Shown here: one piece after another, positions 8,262-16,543 of the stretch
Numbering within the stretch: position 1 is the first letter of the stretch
How the letters are laid out: each line of letters opens with the position of its first letter
Origin: an uncultured Eubacteriales bacterium
GTDB lineage: Bacteria > Bacillota > Clostridia > Lachnospirales > Lachnospiraceae
Direction of reading: 5' to 3'
Assembly: GCA_900315305.1 (NCBI GenBank)
Contig: OMYS01000009.1
Location: 1-46,006, forward strand
DNA length: 46,006 bases
The notes under the pieces: model-generated
Seen by the model: only the letters and a program-made list of their open reading frames with translations
Databases searched by the model: none
Told to the model about the DNA's origin: nothing
Program-made: the position numbers and the translations under genes

Positions 8262-8361
8262 AGCCCCTCCTCTCCAAAACAAAGCGGATCTGCTCTGGAA
8301 TCCGATGCGTGGATGTGATTTCGGATTCGACTTGTGATGCGGTGCTTTGTTTTATGATGGA

Positions 8362-8391
8362 AGGATACGGGAGGGGTGAATATTCTGTCAA
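8362..8391 (-). promoter_or_regulatory. amt promoter
   Basis: On the minus strand TTGACA (8391-8386) and TATCCT (8367-8362) are separated by 18 bases, about 100 bases upstream of the amt start. This is a near-consensus housekeeping promoter that gives amt transcription independent of sdaAA. Confidence 0.7.
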
Positions 8392-8439
8392 GTTCGAATG
8401 CGGATTGACGGTATCTGCAAACATCCGGTTACGTCTTGT

Positions 8440-8456
8440 ATTGTAATCAGTACAAT
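8440..8456. promoter_or_regulatory. Candidate operator palindrome upstream of amt
   Basis: ATTGTA, five bases, TACAAT (8440-8456) lies about 50 bases upstream of the amt -35 box. A similar palindrome, TTGTAC-N7-GTACAA, lies at 9839-9857. It does not fit the GlnR/TnrA consensus, so the binding protein is unknown. Confidence 0.3.
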
Positions 8457-8640
8457 TTGATGCGTAATCCAGTTGCTTATCCGGAATCACATCCCGCTTT
8501 CGCGGTTCAATATGATTTCGAAGATGCCGCCTATTCCGTCATGGCGCGTCTTCAGGTCCTATTCCACATTCCATTCGAGCAAAATGCCGCATACCCCGTC
8601 ACTTCGCTCTTCAGTTCTCATTCCGGTCAATGGCCTTCCG

Positions 8641-9513
8641 TCACTTTCCGTCTCCGGCCAGCTTCTCCCGAATCTCCCTTCCGGTCGGTGTACCAGCGAG
8701 GCCTCCGATTCCGCTCTCGCGCAGATCGCCGTGCATCATGGAGCCGACTGACTTCATCGCGTCGATGACCTCGTCCGCCGGGATGCGGCTCTGAATGCCC
8801 GCGAGCGCCATTTCCGATGACGTGACGGCATTCACGGCTCCGATCACGTTCCGCTTGACGCAGGGAACCTCGACGAGACCTGCGACCGGGTCACAGACGA
8901 GCCCGAGAAGGCCCGAGAGCGCCATGGCCGTCGCGTCCCTGACCATCTCTGCGGTGCCGCCCTCGAGGTAGGTGAGCGCTCCTGCCGCCATCGCTGACGC
9001 TGAGCCGATCTCCGCCTGACATCCGCCGGAGGCTCCCGCGAGCGAGGCCCGGCAGGCAATGATACCACCGATTGCGGCCGCGACGTAGAGTGCGCCGGTC
9101 ATCTCATCCTCTGTCTTGTGCAGCTCCTCCTCCGCCGTGAGGAAGACGGCCGGGATCACGCCGCAGGAGCCGGCCGTCGGCGCCGCGACAATCCGCTTCA
9201 TGCAGGCGTTCGATTCCGCCGTGCGGAGTGCGCGCACCATGACAAGGCCCATGAAGCCGCCGGCAAGGCGCTGCCCGCTCGCTAAATATTTCTCCAGCTT
9301 CCCGGCGTCCGTCCCGACAAGGCCGCTTGCAGACTTCGCCGCCGGGTCGTACGCCTTGTCCGTCTCCCGCATCACGCGGTAGGTGGCTTTCATTTTCCGG
9401 AAGGACTCCTCCGGGGAGATCGCCTCCTCGCGGCAGTCCTCGTCGCGGATCACCTCCCAGAGCGGTTTGTCTGACTTCGCCGCCGCAAGCATCTCATCAA
9501 ATGAATGGAACAT
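8641..9513 (-). CDS. sdaAA: L-serine dehydratase, iron-sulfur type, alpha subunit
   Basis: The 290-residue catalytic subunit carries the cluster cysteines in PTAGSCGVIPA, SGGCQAEIG and CDPVAGLVEVPC, together with the glycine-rich SMMHGDLRESGIGGLAGT near the C-terminus. With SdaAB it makes an oxygen-sensitive 4Fe-4S enzyme that deaminates L-serine to pyruvate and ammonium. Length is normal. Transcription runs towards amt and then sdaAB. A structured repeat (9542-9705) occupies the space just upstream, so the promoter must lie beyond or within it. Confidence 0.95.
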   Translation of the reverse strand: MFHSFDEMLAAAKSDKPLWEVIRDEDCREEAISPEESFRKMKATYRVMRETDKAYDPAAKSASGLVGTDAGKLEKYLASGQRLAGGFMGLVMVRALRTAESNACMKRIVAAPTAGSCGVIPAVFLTAEEELHKTEDEMTGALYVAAAIGGIIACRASLAGASGGCQAEIGSASAMAAGALTYLEGGTAEMVRDATAMALSGLLGLVCDPVAGLVEVPCVKRNVIGAVNAVTSSEMALAGIQSRIPADEVIDAMKSVGSMMHGDLRESGIGGLAGTPTGREIREKLAGDGK

Positions 9514-9541
9514 AGCTTCTCCTGATTCTCATAATTTGCAG

Positions 9542-9705
9542 GTAACTATTCAGCACCCCAGACTCGGAACGCTTCGCGTTCCTCGTTGTGGACAGACAGA
9601 GCGGCTTCGCCGCTTGTCCGCCCCTCGGAAAAATGATGAAACCGTCTGGCGAGCAAGCTCTCCATCCGGATTTCATCGTTTTTCCGAGGGGTGCTGAATA
9701 ATTAC
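9542..9705 (+). repeat. Interspersed hairpin repeat, full-length copy 1
   Basis: Terminal inverted repeats GTAACTATTCAGCACCCC (9542-9559) and GGGGTGCTGAATAATTAC (9688-9705) differ at one position. Inside are nested hairpins: GGAACGC/GCGTTCC, AGCGGC/GCCGCT, and a long stem pairing CCTCGGAAAAATGATGAAACC with its complement just before the 3' end. The apex contains GAGCAAGCTC. It codes for nothing convincing. Confidence 0.85.
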
Positions 9706-9921
9706 ATTTGCAGAAAGCATTCCGGACACACTCCTGCCCCCAAGGCTTCCTGGCTTCTTTAATAACCATACCACAATCCGGTTCCTGCCGCAGTTTCCGA
9801 CCGGAATTGTTCGCAGATAAGCCCGATTGTATATGTTTTTGTACTTTTCAGGTACAATCCGCATGTTTTTGGAGCAGTACATGCGGGTGAACGTACAATA
9901 CCAATATTGGAGGTGAGCGTC
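9706..9921. other. Gap upstream of the 78-residue-frame membrane gene: inverted repeats only
   Basis: No gene is seen. The segment holds TTGTAC-N7-GTACAA (9839-9857), GCATGT...ACATGC (9861-9884) and CCAATATTGG overlapping the ribosome site of the next gene. These could be operators or leader stems. Confidence 0.4.
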
Positions 9922-10143
9922 ATGAAAAGACATGTTTCGATTCTGCTTTCAATCATCCTCTGGCTAATGACAGCCATTCTTTTTGTACACATTGTTCCGC
10001 AGCATGTGAGCGATCCCGCCACGAGCTTCCTCTTCCTGTTTCTTGCGATCGGCGCCGTGAGCTGTACAGCAGAGGCCGTCCTTGAGCGCAGGCAGTCTTA
10101 CAATACGAACCGGTTTGTGACGAACATATTTTTCAAGGGATGA
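9922..10143 (+). CDS. Small two-helix membrane protein
   Basis: The ATG at 9922 follows GGAGGTGAGCGTC and gives 73 residues. There are two hydrophobic helices: about residues 5-24 (VSILLSIILWLMTAILFVHI) and 33-52 (TSFLFLFLAIGAVSCTAEAV). A basic tail RRQSYNTNRF follows. No family is recognised. Inverted repeats upstream suggest regulated expression. The topology (both ends likely cytoplasmic) is inferred from the positive charges. Confidence 0.65.
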   Translation: MKRHVSILLSIILWLMTAILFVHIVPQHVSDPATSFLFLFLAIGAVSCTAEAVLERRQSYNTNRFVTNIFFKG

Positions 10144-10265
10144 GCGCATTTCATAGCCGTTGCCGCAATGTATCAATAATGGTACATTAATGATAGAAAA
10201 TCACACGTATTGCTGGAATCATATTTCAACCTTTGATTTTTCTCTGGAAGAATCCTGGCAGGTAT

Positions 10266-10808
10266 ATGGCTATGAAAGACAAAAAGAAAGTCATTTGTAT
10301 TCTTGTAGCGGCCATTCTCATCCTCTGCACTGGCATCTGCTCGTATCGTCTTGGCCAGACATCTATAGAGACACCTAAAAAATATCTGCAGACGCATTTC
10401 ACAGAACCGCAGGTGCACTACAGCAAAGAGCTGGTGACTGTATCCAGCGGGAACTACCTCATTGTATTCTATTACAACGACAGTCATACCATTGTTGCAG
10501 CTGTTTTCGAATGTGGGGACTGGCAATATATTTTCCGCCGCACCTCAGGTACCTTGTATCCCCAGGGAGAAAATGTCTCAAGCATGTATCCAATACTCTA
10601 TTCCGGAATTCCGGATATAAACAAGCAGATCATCTGGGGATGCGCAACCGACCAAAATATAAACGAAGTTCTTGTGGATGAAAAGCAGGCAGTCATTGTC
10701 AAAACAGGCAATATAACGTTATGGGTTCGGATTGTCGATTTGACCGCTCAGGTTCCTCCTGTCCGGATCTACAGCAATGGCTCACTGGTCCGGGAAGCAT
10801 CGTACTGA
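10266..10808 (+). CDS. Membrane-anchored extracellular hypothetical protein
   Basis: The ATG at 10266 or 10272 gives a lysine-rich start (KDKKK) followed by one hydrophobic anchor (ICILVAAILILCTGICSY, about residues 8-25). The rest, about 150 residues, is a beta-rich extracellular part (HYSKELVTVSSGNYLIVFYY, later ITLWVRIVDL). A cysteine at about residue 20 sits inside the hydrophobic segment, but the lipobox fit is poor. No family is recognised. The ribosome site (GGCAGG) is weak. Neighbours are unrelated. Confidence 0.6.
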   Translation: MAMKDKKKVICILVAAILILCTGICSYRLGQTSIETPKKYLQTHFTEPQVHYSKELVTVSSGNYLIVFYYNDSHTIVAAVFECGDWQYIFRRTSGTLYPQGENVSSMYPILYSGIPDINKQIIWGCATDQNINEVLVDEKQAVIVKTGNITLWVRIVDLTAQVPPVRIYSNGSLVREASY

Positions 10809-10882
10809 AAACCTCACACCTTGCATTTCCTGACTGAAATCGGTACAATCATTTCTGAAAATTCAAGAAATGAGGTGCCCTT

Positions 10883-11467
10883 ATGTCCGACTCTGTATCT
10901 ATTCGCGCGGCTGTTCCTGAGGACGCAGCCGCGCTTCTTGCCATCTACGCTCCCTATGTCGAGCACACCGCAATTACATTTGAATATGACGTCCCGTCAC
11001 TCAGCGAGTTCCGCGGACGGATTGAGAAAACGCTGACGCGGTACCCGTATCTCGTCGCGGAAATTGACGGAAAGCCCGTCGGCTATGCCTACGCGGGACC
11101 GCTCAAGGACCGCCGGGCCTACGACTACTGTGTCGAGCTCTCGATCTACGTGGATGAAACCTGCCGGAAGCATGGCGTCGGCAGGCTTCTCTATGACGGA
11201 CTCGAGAACTGCCTTGGCGAGATGGGAATCACGAATCTCTACGCCTGCATCGGTTACCCGGATATCGAGGACGAATATCTCACGAAGAACAGCGTCGGCT
11301 TTCATGAGCACATGGGATATGAGATCATCGGCAGCTTCAGGAAATGCGGATACAAATTCAAGCGCTGGTACAGCATGGTCTGGATGGAGAAGATCATCGG
11401 TGACCATCTGGAGGACCAGCCGGCCATGCGTCCGTTCCCGGAGGTTCGCGGGATGCTCGGGTACTGA
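10883..11467 (+). CDS. GNAT N-acetyltransferase, phosphinothricin acetyltransferase-like
   Basis: The 194-residue protein starts with the family pattern IRAAVPEDAAALLAIYAPYV and has the acetyl-CoA motif RKHGVGRLLYDGLE near residues 93-106, then GFHEHMGYEIIGSFRKCGYKF. It belongs to the Pat/Bar/MnaT-like branch that acetylates small amines such as phosphinothricin, methionine sulfoximine or methionine sulfone. Actual resistance activity cannot be inferred. The C-terminus is about 20 residues longer than usual. AGAAATGAGGTG precedes the ATG. Confidence 0.88.
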   Translation: MSDSVSIRAAVPEDAAALLAIYAPYVEHTAITFEYDVPSLSEFRGRIEKTLTRYPYLVAEIDGKPVGYAYAGPLKDRRAYDYCVELSIYVDETCRKHGVGRLLYDGLENCLGEMGITNLYACIGYPDIEDEYLTKNSVGFHEHMGYEIIGSFRKCGYKFKRWYSMVWMEKIIGDHLEDQPAMRPFPEVRGMLGY

Positions 11468-11721
11468 CACGCCTGCAAGCGTTCGCTCCTGCAGCGAGGG
11501 TTTGAGAGCCGCCTCTTAATGTCACAGGATATGCTGGCCCCATGATTTTTTATTTTTCTGGTAGTTTTCATGTGTCCAGTCCCTTTCTATAATCGGTTGT
11601 ATACTTCAGGAAGCGGAAATGTTTCCACAAGGTTTTACTGGTTCCGGAATATAACCAGGAATCGGAAAGAAAATCTTCGCAAAGTTCCGAAGCATAATCC
11701 ATATAGGAAGGACTGATTCTT

Positions 11722-12291
11722 ATGGCATCACAGAAAAGAGGAATTTCCGCCGGCACCGTCAATGCGGCAAGGACAGGGACTGACATGAAGAGCAGCAAAA
11801 CAGTTGCAATCGCAGCGCTCGGCATTGCGCTCGTATGTATCGCGACGCGTGTGTTCCAGTTCCCGATCCCGCTCGGCTATGCCCACCTCGGCAACTGCAT
11901 GATTCTCATTTTCAGCGTGTTCTTCGGACCGGTCATCGGCGCAATCGCAGGCGGCTTCGGCTCCGCACTCGCCGATCTCTTGAGCTATCCGGTGTGGGCG
12001 CTCGCGACGCTCATCATCAAGAGCATCATGGGAGCGATTCCGGCCCTCATCGCCGGTAAGGAAGGGCTTCGCGGCAACTTCAAGAGCCCGCGCGTCTTCT
12101 TCGGCGCAGCCGCCGCTATTGTGGAGATGATCGTCGGCTACTTCATCGGCGGCTCAATCCTCTACGGCTCCGTCGCGACAGGCGCGACACAGATCCCGGG
12201 GCTTGCGATGGAGGGTGTCATCGGCATCGTACTCTTCTACGCGCTCGGCTCCGTCATCAAGCGGACAGGCATTCTGCGGCAGCTCCGGTAA
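11722..12291 (+). CDS. ECF transporter S-component, probably for a vitamin B6 compound
   Basis: The 189-residue protein has a polar N-terminus of about 28 residues and then roughly six helices typical of S-components (SKTVAIAALGIALVCIATRV; LGNCMILIFSVFFGPVIGAI; IVEMIVGYFIGGSILYG; then a last helix). The motif FFGPVIGAIAGGFGSALADLL fits the family. Substrate capture would need the shared EcfAA'T module, which is not in this window. The next gene, 103 bases downstream, is a pyridoxal/pyridoxine kinase, so import of pyridoxine-type compounds is the best guess. An AGGAAGGA ribosome site precedes the ATG. Confidence 0.8.
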   Translation: MASQKRGISAGTVNAARTGTDMKSSKTVAIAALGIALVCIATRVFQFPIPLGYAHLGNCMILIFSVFFGPVIGAIAGGFGSALADLLSYPVWALATLIIKSIMGAIPALIAGKEGLRGNFKSPRVFFGAAAAIVEMIVGYFIGGSILYGSVATGATQIPGLAMEGVIGIVLFYALGSVIKRTGILRQLR

Positions 12292-12312
12292 AGACGCGAA
12301 CGACCCGAAAGC

Positions 12313-12353
12313 AGCTCTCACTTGGAACGACGGCTGGTTCCGAGTGAGCAGCT
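12313..12353. terminator. Hairpin between the S-component and the kinase
   Basis: AGCT, CACT and GGAAC in the left arm pair with GTTCC, AGTG and AGCT in the right arm. Only TTT then AAAAA follow on the plus strand, so this is a weak terminator or mRNA-stabilising stem inside the probable operon. Confidence 0.45.
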
Positions 12354-12394
12354 TTAAAAAGAGCAACGATATAATCAGTTAAGACAGGTTAACC

Positions 12395-13267
12395 ATGGAA
12401 AACCACAACAGACAGAAAAAAATCGCAGTCATCAACGATATGACCGGCTTCGGCCGCTGCTCCCTCGCGGTCGCGCTGCCGGTCATTTCGCATCTGAAAA
12501 TCCAGTGCTGCGGCGTTCCGACCGCGATTCTCTCGAACCACACGGGCTTCGAGAGCTTTTTCATTGACGACTACACAAAGCATTTCACGGCGTACACCGA
12601 CGAGTGGAAGAAGCTCGGGCTCTCCTTTCAGGGGATCTCGACCGGCTTTCTCGGCTCCGGCGAGCAGTTCCGCCTCGTCAGGCAGTTCATTTCCGATTTC
12701 AGGACAAGCGATACGATCGTCGCCGTCGACCCGGTCATGGGCGACTACGGCAGGACCTATCCTGGGTACACCGGCGATATGTGTCAGGAAATGAAGAGCC
12801 TCGCGGCGATGGCGGACATTCTCACGCCGAACCTCACGGAGGCCTGTATTCTGACGGACACGCCCTACCACCCGTCCGGCTGGAAAATGAAGGAGCTCGA
12901 TGAGCTTCTCCGGAAGCTCCGCGCCATGGGGCCGGAGAAAATCGTCATCACCGGCATTCCGCAGGGCGAATTCATCGCCAACGTCTGCCTGAACGGGGAT
13001 AAGAAGCTCTGCCTGACCCGCCAGTATAAGGTCGGCGAGCAGCGGTCAGGGACGGGCGACGTATTTTCGGCCGTCATCATTGCCGATGCGGTGAACCATG
13101 TCGATTTCGAGCGCTCCGTGCGGCGCGCCTCTCATTTTGTAAAGGCCTGTATTCTGAAGGCAGTGGACATGGACATTCCGACGACGGACGGCGTTCCGTT
13201 CGAGGAGGTCCTGGGACGCCTCAAGGCAGAGCGGCCGGAAGACAGAAAGGATAAGAAACAATCATGA
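12395..13267 (+). CDS. pdxY: Pyridoxal/pyridoxine kinase
   Basis: The 290-residue protein has the ribokinase-like layout of PdxY/PdxK: an N-terminal INDMTGFGRCSLAVALP substrate loop, CCGVPTAILSNHTGF, DPVMGDYGRTY, NLTEACIL and the anion-hole motif SGTGDVFSA near residue 219. It phosphorylates pyridoxal, pyridoxine or pyridoxamine at the 5' position as the salvage step to PLP. It follows the ECF S-component and overlaps the radical SAM gene by four bases, so the three probably share a transcript. The symbol is a family-level call. Confidence 0.9.
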   Translation: MENHNRQKKIAVINDMTGFGRCSLAVALPVISHLKIQCCGVPTAILSNHTGFESFFIDDYTKHFTAYTDEWKKLGLSFQGISTGFLGSGEQFRLVRQFISDFRTSDTIVAVDPVMGDYGRTYPGYTGDMCQEMKSLAAMADILTPNLTEACILTDTPYHPSGWKMKELDELLRKLRAMGPEKIVITGIPQGEFIANVCLNGDKKLCLTRQYKVGEQRSGTGDVFSAVIIADAVNHVDFERSVRRASHFVKACILKAVDMDIPTTDGVPFEEVLGRLKAERPEDRKDKKQS

Positions 13268-13875
13268 AAGCAGAAACAATTCTCTACGAAGTACATAAGG
13301 GTCTCTATGTCAATCTGACAAACCGCTGTCCGTGCGCGTGCACGTTCTGCCTCCGGCAGACCATGGACAGCATCGGCGGCTCCCATCCGCTCTGGCTCGA
13401 CCACGAGCCCTCATTTGAGGAGGTGAAGGCCGCCTTCGACCAGTTTGACATGAGCAAATATGAGGAGGTCGTCTTCTGCGGCTTCGGTGAGCCGACAGAG
13501 GCGCTCAACCGTCTCCTTGAGACCGCAAAATACGTGAAGGACACCTTCGGAACAAAGACCCGGATCAACACGAACGGTCTCGGAAATCTCGTGAACAGCG
13601 AGGACATCGCGCCGAAGCTTGCGGGCCTCATCGACTGCGTATCGATCAGCCTCAATACGCCTGACGCCGCGGAGTACAACAAGCTCGTCCGCCCGAAATT
13701 CGGCGAGAAGTCCTATCAGGCGATGCTTGACTTCGCGAAGGAATGTAAGAAATACGTGCCCGATGTCGTCCTCACGACCGTCGCGACGACACTCACAAAG
13801 GAAGAAGAGGAAGAGTGCGCGAGGATCTGCAGAGATCTCGGCGTCCGCTACCGGATCCGCCCGTGGGAGAGCTAA
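13264..13875 (+). CDS. TatD-associated radical SAM protein
   Basis: The 203-residue protein has the cluster motif CPCACTFC (CxxxCxxC, near residue 19), a GFGEPTE S-adenosylmethionine motif and INTNGLGN, which match the small family of radical SAM proteins usually found next to tatD nucleases. No tatD is present here. It is compact (radical SAM core only, no auxiliary cluster domain), and its substrate is unknown. It is coupled by an ATGA overlap to the pyridoxal kinase, which is unusual company. Its last bases overlap the convergent AI-2E family gene by four bases. Confidence 0.88.
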   Translation: MKAETILYEVHKGLYVNLTNRCPCACTFCLRQTMDSIGGSHPLWLDHEPSFEEVKAAFDQFDMSKYEEVVFCGFGEPTEALNRLLETAKYVKDTFGTKTRINTNGLGNLVNSEDIAPKLAGLIDCVSISLNTPDAAEYNKLVRPKFGEKSYQAMLDFAKECKKYVPDVVLTTVATTLTKEEEEECARICRDLGVRYRIRPWES

Positions 13876-15149
13876 GCTCTCGCGCTCTTCCGCTTCATCC
13901 GGTAATTGATCAGCTTCTCAAAGTAGACCTTCGCGAGGCCGCCGCACGGCACGGCGACGAGCATGCCGATGAGTCCGCCGATCTTGCTTCCGATAAGGAG
14001 CGATACGATGACGAGGACCGGGTGGATATGAATCGTGTGACTCAGGAACTTCGGGTTGATGACATTGCCGTCGATCGTCTGTATGATGAACAGCACGCAG
14101 ATCGCGACGATGAACTTCTCGAGATTCCAGTTGAGCAGGCACACGAGCGCAGTCGATCCGTACGCGACAAATGGTCCGACGTACGGGATCAGATTTCCGA
14201 TTCCTGTCAGGATGCCGATGATCACCGCATATTTAATGCCGATGACCGAGAGGCTGATGCAGACGACGACAGCCATAAAGAGCGCGTCCATCAGCTGTCC
14301 CCGGACGTAGCCCGAGAACACGCGGTCCGCATCGGCGATAAACTCCTTCGTGTACTTTGTGACCTTCGGCCCTGCAAATGCACGGAACGCGCGGCCCCAG
14401 TATCTCTTGAGCCCCTCTCCGTCGAGCATGAAATAGATGCCGAAGATAATCGCAAAGAGCAGCGTCGAGAAGAAATGCGTGATATTCGACACGTTGGCAA
14501 GGAGATTCGATGCCATGTTCTGGATCGAATCGCTGAGCGTCGTCCCGATCGACTGAATGGACTTCTCGACCTGCGCGGACGAAATATTGAGCTGATTCAG
14601 GACCGATGTGATGTTGGCCGCGAGCTGCTTCAGCGTGTTTGCAAAGCCGACCGTCAGCGTATCGAGGTCACTCAGATTCAGGACCTTGAGCTCGCTCGTG
14701 ATCGTCGAGACAACGAGCGAGAGCCCGATGAACACGACGGCCGCGACGATCAGCCATGTGATCGCAACGGCAAGCCCGCGCGAGGATTTTATCGGAAGAT
14801 TCTCATTTTTCTTCCTGCGGAGCCGTTTTTTCAGCGCATCGATCTTGCGCTCAAAGAAATCCGCGGCCGGATACAGGAGATACGCAAATGCAAATCCCGC
14901 TGCGAGCGGCTTGAATATGACGCCGAGCCAGTGCAGGCCCTGCGCGATCAGGATCACGAGATCGCCAAAGTGATCGAGAAGACGCATCAGCACATAGATA
15001 ATGAGAACTGTGACGATCACATAGATGGAAATCCGCGTGTAGCGTGGAAGCATGTTCTCCTCGATGCGCTCCCGCATCTTCCCGGCAGGCTTCTTGCCAG
15101 CATCGACGCTCATGTCCTGGCTGTCAGGACGATTGTCTGTAGAATCCAA
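13872..15149 (-). CDS. AI-2E family transporter
   Basis: The start is a TTG at 15149, with AGGAGG seven bases upstream. The 425-residue protein has about eight helices: two near residues 40-95, one near 125-150 (GLAVAITWLIVAAVVFIGL), and a C-terminal bundle from about 225, with the family motif GNLIPYVGPFVA near 320. The soluble region between about 155 and 215 is amphipathic. Family members are trimeric exporters with diverse substrates (autoinducer-2, Na+/H+, auxin), so the name should not be read as function. The adjacent 64-residue gene is co-directional. Confidence 0.9.
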   Translation of the reverse strand: MDSTDNRPDSQDMSVDAGKKPAGKMRERIEENMLPRYTRISIYVIVTVLIIYVLMRLLDHFGDLVILIAQGLHWLGVIFKPLAAGFAFAYLLYPAADFFERKIDALKKRLRRKKNENLPIKSSRGLAVAITWLIVAAVVFIGLSLVVSTITSELKVLNLSDLDTLTVGFANTLKQLAANITSVLNQLNISSAQVEKSIQSIGTTLSDSIQNMASNLLANVSNITHFFSTLLFAIIFGIYFMLDGEGLKRYWGRAFRAFAGPKVTKYTKEFIADADRVFSGYVRGQLMDALFMAVVVCISLSVIGIKYAVIIGILTGIGNLIPYVGPFVAYGSTALVCLLNWNLEKFIVAICVLFIIQTIDGNVINPKFLSHTIHIHPVLVIVSLLIGSKIGGLIGMLVAVPCGGLAKVYFEKLINYRMKRKSARA

Positions 15150-15250
15150 AAATCAACCTCCTCTATGTATCTCCCCGGAGCCTGTCTTCACTTATCCAAG
15201 GCCCCTTCCCAATTGCCTGACCGGGGAGCAGACCAGCTGCCTGTCAGGTC

Positions 15251-15445
15251 TCACTCGCTTTTCTTGTCTTCCGCCTCTTCGGCCTCGGAGAGATCTCCTG
15301 CCTCCGACTTCAGGTTCTTCAGCTCATCCGCGTATTTGCTGAACAGATAGTTCGCGTCCCTCCGCGCCTGCTGCAGTGTGATTGGATCATCATCGTCATC
15401 ACTTGTAAATAAACCGAGCGACTTTGCGCTTCTTACCTCTGCCAT
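15251..15445 (-). CDS. Small acidic hypothetical protein
   Basis: The 64-residue protein has GGAAGATCAGCT before the ATG. It has a run of five aspartates at residues 16-20 (SDDDDDP), a helix TLQQARRDANYLFSKYADELKNL and a strongly acidic C-terminus. No domain is recognised. It sits between the S66 peptidase (19 bases upstream) and the AI-2E family gene (about 100 bases downstream) on the same strand, so it is likely co-transcribed. A CCTGAC/GTCAGG stem (15219-15248) follows its stop. Confidence 0.6.
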   Translation of the reverse strand: MAEVRSAKSLGLFTSDDDDDPITLQQARRDANYLFSKYADELKNLKSEAGDLSEAEEAEDKKSE

Positions 15446-15463
15446 AGCTGATCTTCCTTTCTT

Positions 15464-16282
15464 TCATGCATATAAATGAATTTCCCCGCCGATCCGGACG
15501 GCCTTCGAGTCGCTGCCGTGCCCGATCTCATCCGTCATGGCGATTGGTATCTCATTTCCCATATACTGCCTTGCGAGCGCCGGAACGTCCGGCACTGCCC
15601 TCTTCTCCTGCATTTCGGTAAATGTACCGAGAAGAACGCCGCGGACCTTCCGGAACGCGCCAAGCTGCCTGAGCTGCGCAAATCCTGCCGCGATCCGCGA
15701 GGGACCTCCGCCGAGAGACTCAAGGAGCAGAACCTTACCGTCAAAATCCGGCATATACTCCGTTCCCGCAAGCTTCAGGAAACAGCGGAGATTTCCTCCG
15801 ATCAGGACGCCGCGCATCTCATTTCCCTGTACAAATGTATACTTTACATCGAACAGTTTCGATCTGTCAATGTACCGCTCCCGCTGCCGCGCCCCATCCT
15901 CGCGGATGAGGTTCCGGATCTGATAGAGAACGGACGGTTTGCCCGTTCGCGCGTAAATGGCGTTCAATATAGAGGTGAGATCACTGTACCCGAAAAGAGT
16001 CGCCCGGCTCTCCCTGATCGCCTCGTAATCAAGAAGATCAATGAGCGTACTGGCGAGGTCGCCTCCGGACAGATCGTAGATCTCATCGATCGAAGGGTCC
16101 CGGAACATGTCCATCAGATCCGCTGCACGCTCCGAATCCGTTCCGGCATAGGGACCGTTATTTGCCAGAAGGTGCGCAGCGGGCGCGATCTCCGTCCCCA
16201 GAGACTGAAGTACGGTCTGCGTATATTTTATCACTGCCGCATCTCTGATCCCATCAGAACAGGCGACAAGCCCTGCCTTCAT
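15464..16282 (-). CDS. S66 family peptidase (LD-carboxypeptidase/MccF-like)
   Basis: The 272-residue protein carries the S66 triad: nucleophile Ser in GYSDLTS (near residue 100), Glu in LLLESLGG (near 187) and His in EIGHGSDSKA (near 257). The family includes murein tetrapeptide L,D-carboxypeptidases and MccF-type enzymes that cleave microcin C derivatives. It is slightly shorter than typical (about 300-340) because the N-terminus begins directly at MKAGLVACSDG, which lacks a longer leading segment. Whether it works in cell-wall recycling or self-protection cannot be told. Confidence 0.88.
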   Translation of the reverse strand: MKAGLVACSDGIRDAAVIKYTQTVLQSLGTEIAPAAHLLANNGPYAGTDSERAADLMDMFRDPSIDEIYDLSGGDLASTLIDLLDYEAIRESRATLFGYSDLTSILNAIYARTGKPSVLYQIRNLIREDGARQRERYIDRSKLFDVKYTFVQGNEMRGVLIGGNLRCFLKLAGTEYMPDFDGKVLLLESLGGGPSRIAAGFAQLRQLGAFRKVRGVLLGTFTEMQEKRAVPDVPALARQYMGNEIPIAMTDEIGHGSDSKAVRIGGEIHLYA

Positions 16283-16317
16283 GAAAGTTCCCCCCCTTCA
16301 ATCTGTTTTTTACAGTT

Positions 16318-16428
16318 GTATCATGCTTCAGCACTCCCAGATTCGAAATTTCAGAAAGCTTTTAAAACCGCCCGGCGGGCACGCTCTCCGTCCGTATTTC
16401 ATCAGTTCCTGATGAGAACTGAATAATT
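16318..16428 (+). repeat. Interspersed hairpin repeat, degenerate copy 2
   Basis: The 5' part (TTCAGCACTCCCAGATTCG) matches the start of the full repeat. The 3' part (GCTCTCCGTCCGTATTTCATC then AACTGAATAATT) matches its end, and the middle hairpins are lost. It lies between the divergent S66 peptidase and EFR1 genes. Confidence 0.65.
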
Positions 16429-16543
16429 CTATTTTAACATGTCCGACAGGGAATTCCTATCCTGTGATGTGGGCGTGTCAATTGAGCGGAAATCTGCTAC
16501 AATTGCTCATGTAGCTTCTAAGATAAATAGAGAAAGGCAATTT

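Larger units (their letters stand above)
8262..8640. other. Gap between amt and sdaAA: leader and control sequences, no gene
   Basis: This 379-base gap holds the amt promoter (8362-8391), a possible operator palindrome (8440-8456) and a leader hairpin with arms GAATCCGA (8298-8305) and TCGGATTC (8321-8328) just upstream of the amt ribosome site. I see no ORF with a credible ribosome site and no recognisable riboswitch. Confidence 0.5.

Noticed and set aside
8283..8330. Possible riboswitch upstream of amt
   Set aside because: Only a simple 8-bp stem with a 15-base loop is present; it matches no riboswitch fold that I know.
9497..9769. Minus-strand 90-codon frame
   Set aside because: It is read through the hairpin repeat (9542-9705); similar nonsense frames arise at the other repeat copies.
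13815..15350. Long plus-strand open frame of 511 codons
   Set aside because: It is antisense to the AI-2E family gene, consists of Arg/Asp/His-rich noise typical of GC-rich antisense frames, and matches no family.
15476..16426. Plus-strand open frame of 316 codons
   Set aside because: It is antisense to the intact S66 peptidase, whose triad is clear.
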